From JAJDXW01 sp965202895 (lineage in GTDB: Bacteria > Pseudomonadota > Gammaproteobacteria > HK1): a DNA stretch of 64,000 nt. The position numbers and the translations under genes are program-made. Below the pieces are notes generated by a model, which made no database searches, had not been told where the DNA came from, and saw only the letters and a program-made list of their open reading frames with translations. The number at the start of each line of letters is the position of its first letter. Position 1 is the stretch's first letter. Shown piece after piece: positions 61,840-64,000 of this stretch. The stretch covers positions 1,240,001 through 1,304,000 of the forward strand of contig OZ241901.1 of the NCBI GenBank assembly GCA_965202895.1, written 5' to 3'.

Positions 61840-62064
61840 TCACGTCCGGCAGCCGGTATCCGGTCTTCGCCGGGGCAATCGCATCCGGACGTAGAACGTC
61901 GTCTCCGGGCCGCCAAGCCGGCCGGACCGGCCGTAGATGAACCCTTGGGACGCCCGGTCCACCTCGGCGTTCCTCGATGGCGAAATCGGCCCGAAACGGG
62001 CTTGGAAATCGCCATTCGACGCTTGAATGGCTCGAATGTGATTGCCCAGGGTCTTCGCGGTCAT
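61840..62064 (-). CDS. Candidate small protein carried by a dispersed element, 74 aa
   Basis: ATG 62064 opens a 74-codon frame: MTAKTLGNHIRAIQ, GDFQARFGPISP, VDRASQGFIYGR, TTFYVRMRLPRR. Its codon use looks like a protein rather than a shadow. A degenerate relative near 27402-27587 keeps VRMRLPRR and fragments like DFRVRSAEIGP in other frames. Family unknown. Confidence 0.35.
   Translation of the reverse strand: MTAKTLGNHIRAIQASNGDFQARFGPISPSRNAEVDRASQGFIYGRSGRLGGPETTFYVRMRLPRRRPDTGCRT
61872..62051. repeat. Dispersed element, family 4, better copy
   Basis: About 180 bases bounded by GGGGCAATCGCATCCGGAC and AATGTGATTGCCCAGGG, imperfect inverted termini. It recurs at 27402-27587. It lies within the 563-base gap 61787-62349, in which I see no other feature. 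Confidence 0.55.
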
Positions 62065-62349
62065 GAAGGCAGCCGGCCGTTCGACCCGCGGTTCCGGGCC
62101 GGAGCATGGGAAACACGAGCCGGTCCCGGCCCCGACCGGTCGTCCCGCGGTCTCCGGCGAGCTTCCGAAGTCGAACGCCCGCCGGGTCCGCGGCGCGGCT
62201 CGGGGTCGTGGGTGACCGGAGAACGGAGACGAATTGCGCCGGCGGACTCCACGGTCCCCGTGGTCGGGTGCTCGGTACGGACGAGCGGCGCCGCGAGTAC
62301 CGCTGATTCCCGGTCCTCCCGATTCGTCGTATCGAAGCACGAGAGCCCG

Positions 62350-63735
62350 GTGAGGATCGCGTTCTACGCTCCGCTCAAGCCTCCCGGCCATCCGGCGCCG
62401 TCCGGGGACCGCACCCTCGCGCGGCTCCTGCTCGCGGCGCTCGAGTGGGCGGGGGAGGCCAGGGGATGGGAGGTCGATATCGCGTCCCGGTTCCGGAGCT
62501 TCGACGGGGCGGGCGACCCGGGGCGGCAGGCGCGCCTCCGCGACGTCGGAGGGAGGCTGGCGGAGCGCCTGCTGCGCCGCTACCGGAGGGAGGCGCCGTC
62601 CCGGCGCCCCCGCCTCTGGTTCACCTACCACCTCCACCACAAGGCGCCGGACTGGATCGGCCCGCGGGTGAGCGAGGGCCTGGGCGTCCCCTACGTGGTC
62701 GCGGAGGCGTCGCACGCGGCGAAGCAGGCGGCCGGCCCTTGGCGCCTCGGCCACGAGGCGGCGGGCCGCGCCATCCGGCGCGCGGACGCCATCCTCGCGC
62801 TCCATTGCGGGGACGTTCCCGGACTGGAGCGGGTCGCGTCCGATCCGGCGCGGATCGTCCTGTTTCCTCCCTTTCTCGGGCCGCCGGGCGGCGTTTCCGC
62901 CGAGGGGCGGGGGGGGCCGGAGAGGTCGGGGCGGCGCGGCGCATCGGGTCTCGGCGGCGCATCGGACGCCTCTCCCGCGTCCGGGTCGTCGTTGCGGACG
63001 GGCGCGGGGGGAGCTCCCGGCCCACGCGGAGCGGCCGGCCGGGAGCGGGGCGGGGGGGGCGCGCTCGGCCCGGACCCGAGGCTGCTCTGCGTCGCGATGA
63101 TGCGCGGCGGACCGAAGCGCTCCTCGTTCGAGGTGCTCGCGGACGCGCTCGCCCGCCTCGGCGCCGAGCGCTGGCATCTGGTCGTCGCGGGGGACGGCCC
63201 GGAGCGGCGCGAGGTGGAGGCGCTGCTCGCGGGCCGCCTGCCGGCCGGGCGCGTGACGTTCGCGGGGCGGATCGAGGGCGCCCGCCTCGCCGCCCTCTAC
63301 GCGGATTCGGACCTCTTCGTGTGGCCGGCCGTCGGGGAGGCGATGGGGATGGCGATGCTCGAAGCCCAGGGGCACGGGCTTCCCGTGGTGGCGGGCCGCA
63401 CCCGCGGCGTGCCGGAGCTGGTCCGGGACGGCGAGACCGGAAGGCTCGTCCCCGTGGGCGATGCGGAGGCGTTCGCGGACGCGGTCCGGACGCTCCTCCG
63501 GGCGCCCGAGCGGCGGCGCCGGATGGGCGATGCGGCCCGCGCCCGGGTGGCCCGCGAGCACGGCTTCGCGGCGGCGTCCGAGCGGATCGGGGCGCTCGTC
63601 GAGGGCCTGATCCGTCGGGGCGCGGAGGGCGCGGACGGGCCGGGGCCGATTCCGGTCGAGGACGGGGCGCGGGAGCCCGCCCCCGCCCCGACGCGGGCGG
63701 GGGCCGGGGCGAAGGCGGGGCGGCCGCCCGCGTGA
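62350..63735 (+). CDS. Glycosyltransferase family 4 protein, 461 aa
   Basis: VRIAFYAPLKPPGHPAPSGDRT opens the N-terminal domain; the C-terminal domain has LLCVAMMRGGPKRSSFEVL, LVVAGDGPERREVEALL and the donor-site WPAVGEAMGMAMLEAQGHGLPVV. Residues 177-243 are a Gly/Ser/Arg-rich insertion between the two domains. The GTG start 62350 fits the family start; the next gene overlaps its stop by four bases. Confidence 0.9.
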   Translation: MRIAFYAPLKPPGHPAPSGDRTLARLLLAALEWAGEARGWEVDIASRFRSFDGAGDPGRQARLRDVGGRLAERLLRRYRREAPSRRPRLWFTYHLHHKAPDWIGPRVSEGLGVPYVVAEASHAAKQAAGPWRLGHEAAGRAIRRADAILALHCGDVPGLERVASDPARIVLFPPFLGPPGGVSAEGRGGPERSGRRGASGLGGASDASPASGSSLRTGAGGAPGPRGAAGRERGGGGALGPDPRLLCVAMMRGGPKRSSFEVLADALARLGAERWHLVVAGDGPERREVEALLAGRLPAGRVTFAGRIEGARLAALYADSDLFVWPAVGEAMGMAMLEAQGHGLPVVAGRTRGVPELVRDGETGRLVPVGDAEAFADAVRTLLRAPERRRRMGDAARARVAREHGFAAASERIGALVEGLIRRGAEGADGPGPIPVEDGAREPAPAPTRAGAGAKAGRPPA

Positions 63736-64000
63736 TCGACCTCCTGTTCCTCCGGCACGGCCCCACCGAGTGGAACGAGGCGGGGCGCATCCAGGGGCGG
63801 CGGGACATCCCCCTTGCCCCTCGGTCGCGCGCCTCGCTCTCGAGGCGATGCCTTCCGGCCGGGTTCGGCGAGCGGCGCCGTTGGGTATCGAGCCCCCTCC
63901 TTCGCGCCCGCGAGACCGCGCACGCCCTCGGGGCGGCGGCGCTCGAAATCGAGCCCCGTCTCGTCGAGATGGACTGGGGGGCGTGGGAAGGCTGGCGCCT
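63732..64000 (+). CDS. Histidine phosphatase family protein (3' end beyond window)
   Basis: GTG 63732 overlaps the previous stop (GTGA). LLFLRHGPTEWNEAGRIQGRRDIPL holds the RHG catalytic motif of the phosphoglycerate-mutase-like superfamily, and SSPLLRARETAHALG the second arginine; only about 89 codons are visible. It may act on a phosphorylated sugar or nucleotide in the same pathway. Confidence 0.9.
   Translation, partial: MIDLLFLRHGPTEWNEAGRIQGRRDIPLAPRSRASLSRRCLPAGFGERRRWVSSPLLRARETAHALGAAALEIEPRLVEMDWGAWEGWR

Overview
The window is very GC-rich double-stranded DNA from a Gram-negative proteobacterium. The evidence is an autotransporter, an RND efflux pump with a periplasmic adaptor, HspQ, ArfB, a CobN/CobS/CobT aerobic cobaltochelatase and a Mu-like phage module. 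Gamma- versus Alphaproteobacteria cannot be settled from the sequence alone. Several conserved enzymes (Ddl, RND pump, adaptor, a glycosyltransferase, an anchored protein next to CobT) carry Ala/Gly/Pro-rich low-complexity insertions or tails.

Layout. 1-3842: a partial autotransporter gene (minus) with two homopolymeric G/C tracts near its start. 4294-8505: an array of Rpn-family genes (two full-length, two stand-alone C-terminal copies) with dispersed repeats. 8543-14102: a cobU-cobW-cobN operon. 14451-16001: an AAA/PD-(D/E)XK protein gene, followed by repeats and a perfect 38-bp inverted repeat. 16690-23627: ddl, an M24 aminopeptidase, an aminotransferase coupled to a metallo-beta-lactamase-fold hydrolase, and an MFS transporter. 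24205-25218: a third, divergent Rpn gene. 25330-34815: an acyl-CoA synthetase-like gene, hspQ, and the run metF-like / cobS / cobT / unknown anchored protein / nadK. 34910-39641: RND efflux pump plus adaptor. 40076-41233: an AAA ATPase. 41303-46016: peptide ABC transporter parts, split by arfB on the other strand. 46394-58678: an incomplete Mu-like phage region. 59061-64000: three glycosyltransferases and the start of a histidine phosphatase gene.

How genes work together. CobN, CobS and CobT, encoded at two loci about 18 kb apart, make the complete ATP-dependent cobaltochelatase. CobW and CobU serve cobalt handling and nucleotide-loop assembly of the same cofactor. The most interesting system is the Rpn array. 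Each full-length nuclease gene has, just before its C-terminal domain, a strong Shine-Dalgarno sequence and an in-frame ATG, as expected of the intragenic RpnS antitoxin reported for E. coli Rpn genes. Downstream lie two separate copies of that same C-terminal ORF, each with its own Shine-Dalgarno and an in-frame stop just upstream. Diagnostic residues pair each copy with one of the two full-length genes. The four-residue repeat near the start of the C-terminal domain varies among the copies (3, 6, 8, 9 and 4 units).

Limits. Functions are assigned from recognised motifs and remembered families; no search was run. Promoters, leaderless starts and the frameshift are inferences. Repeat families were found by eye, so copy numbers are minimum values.
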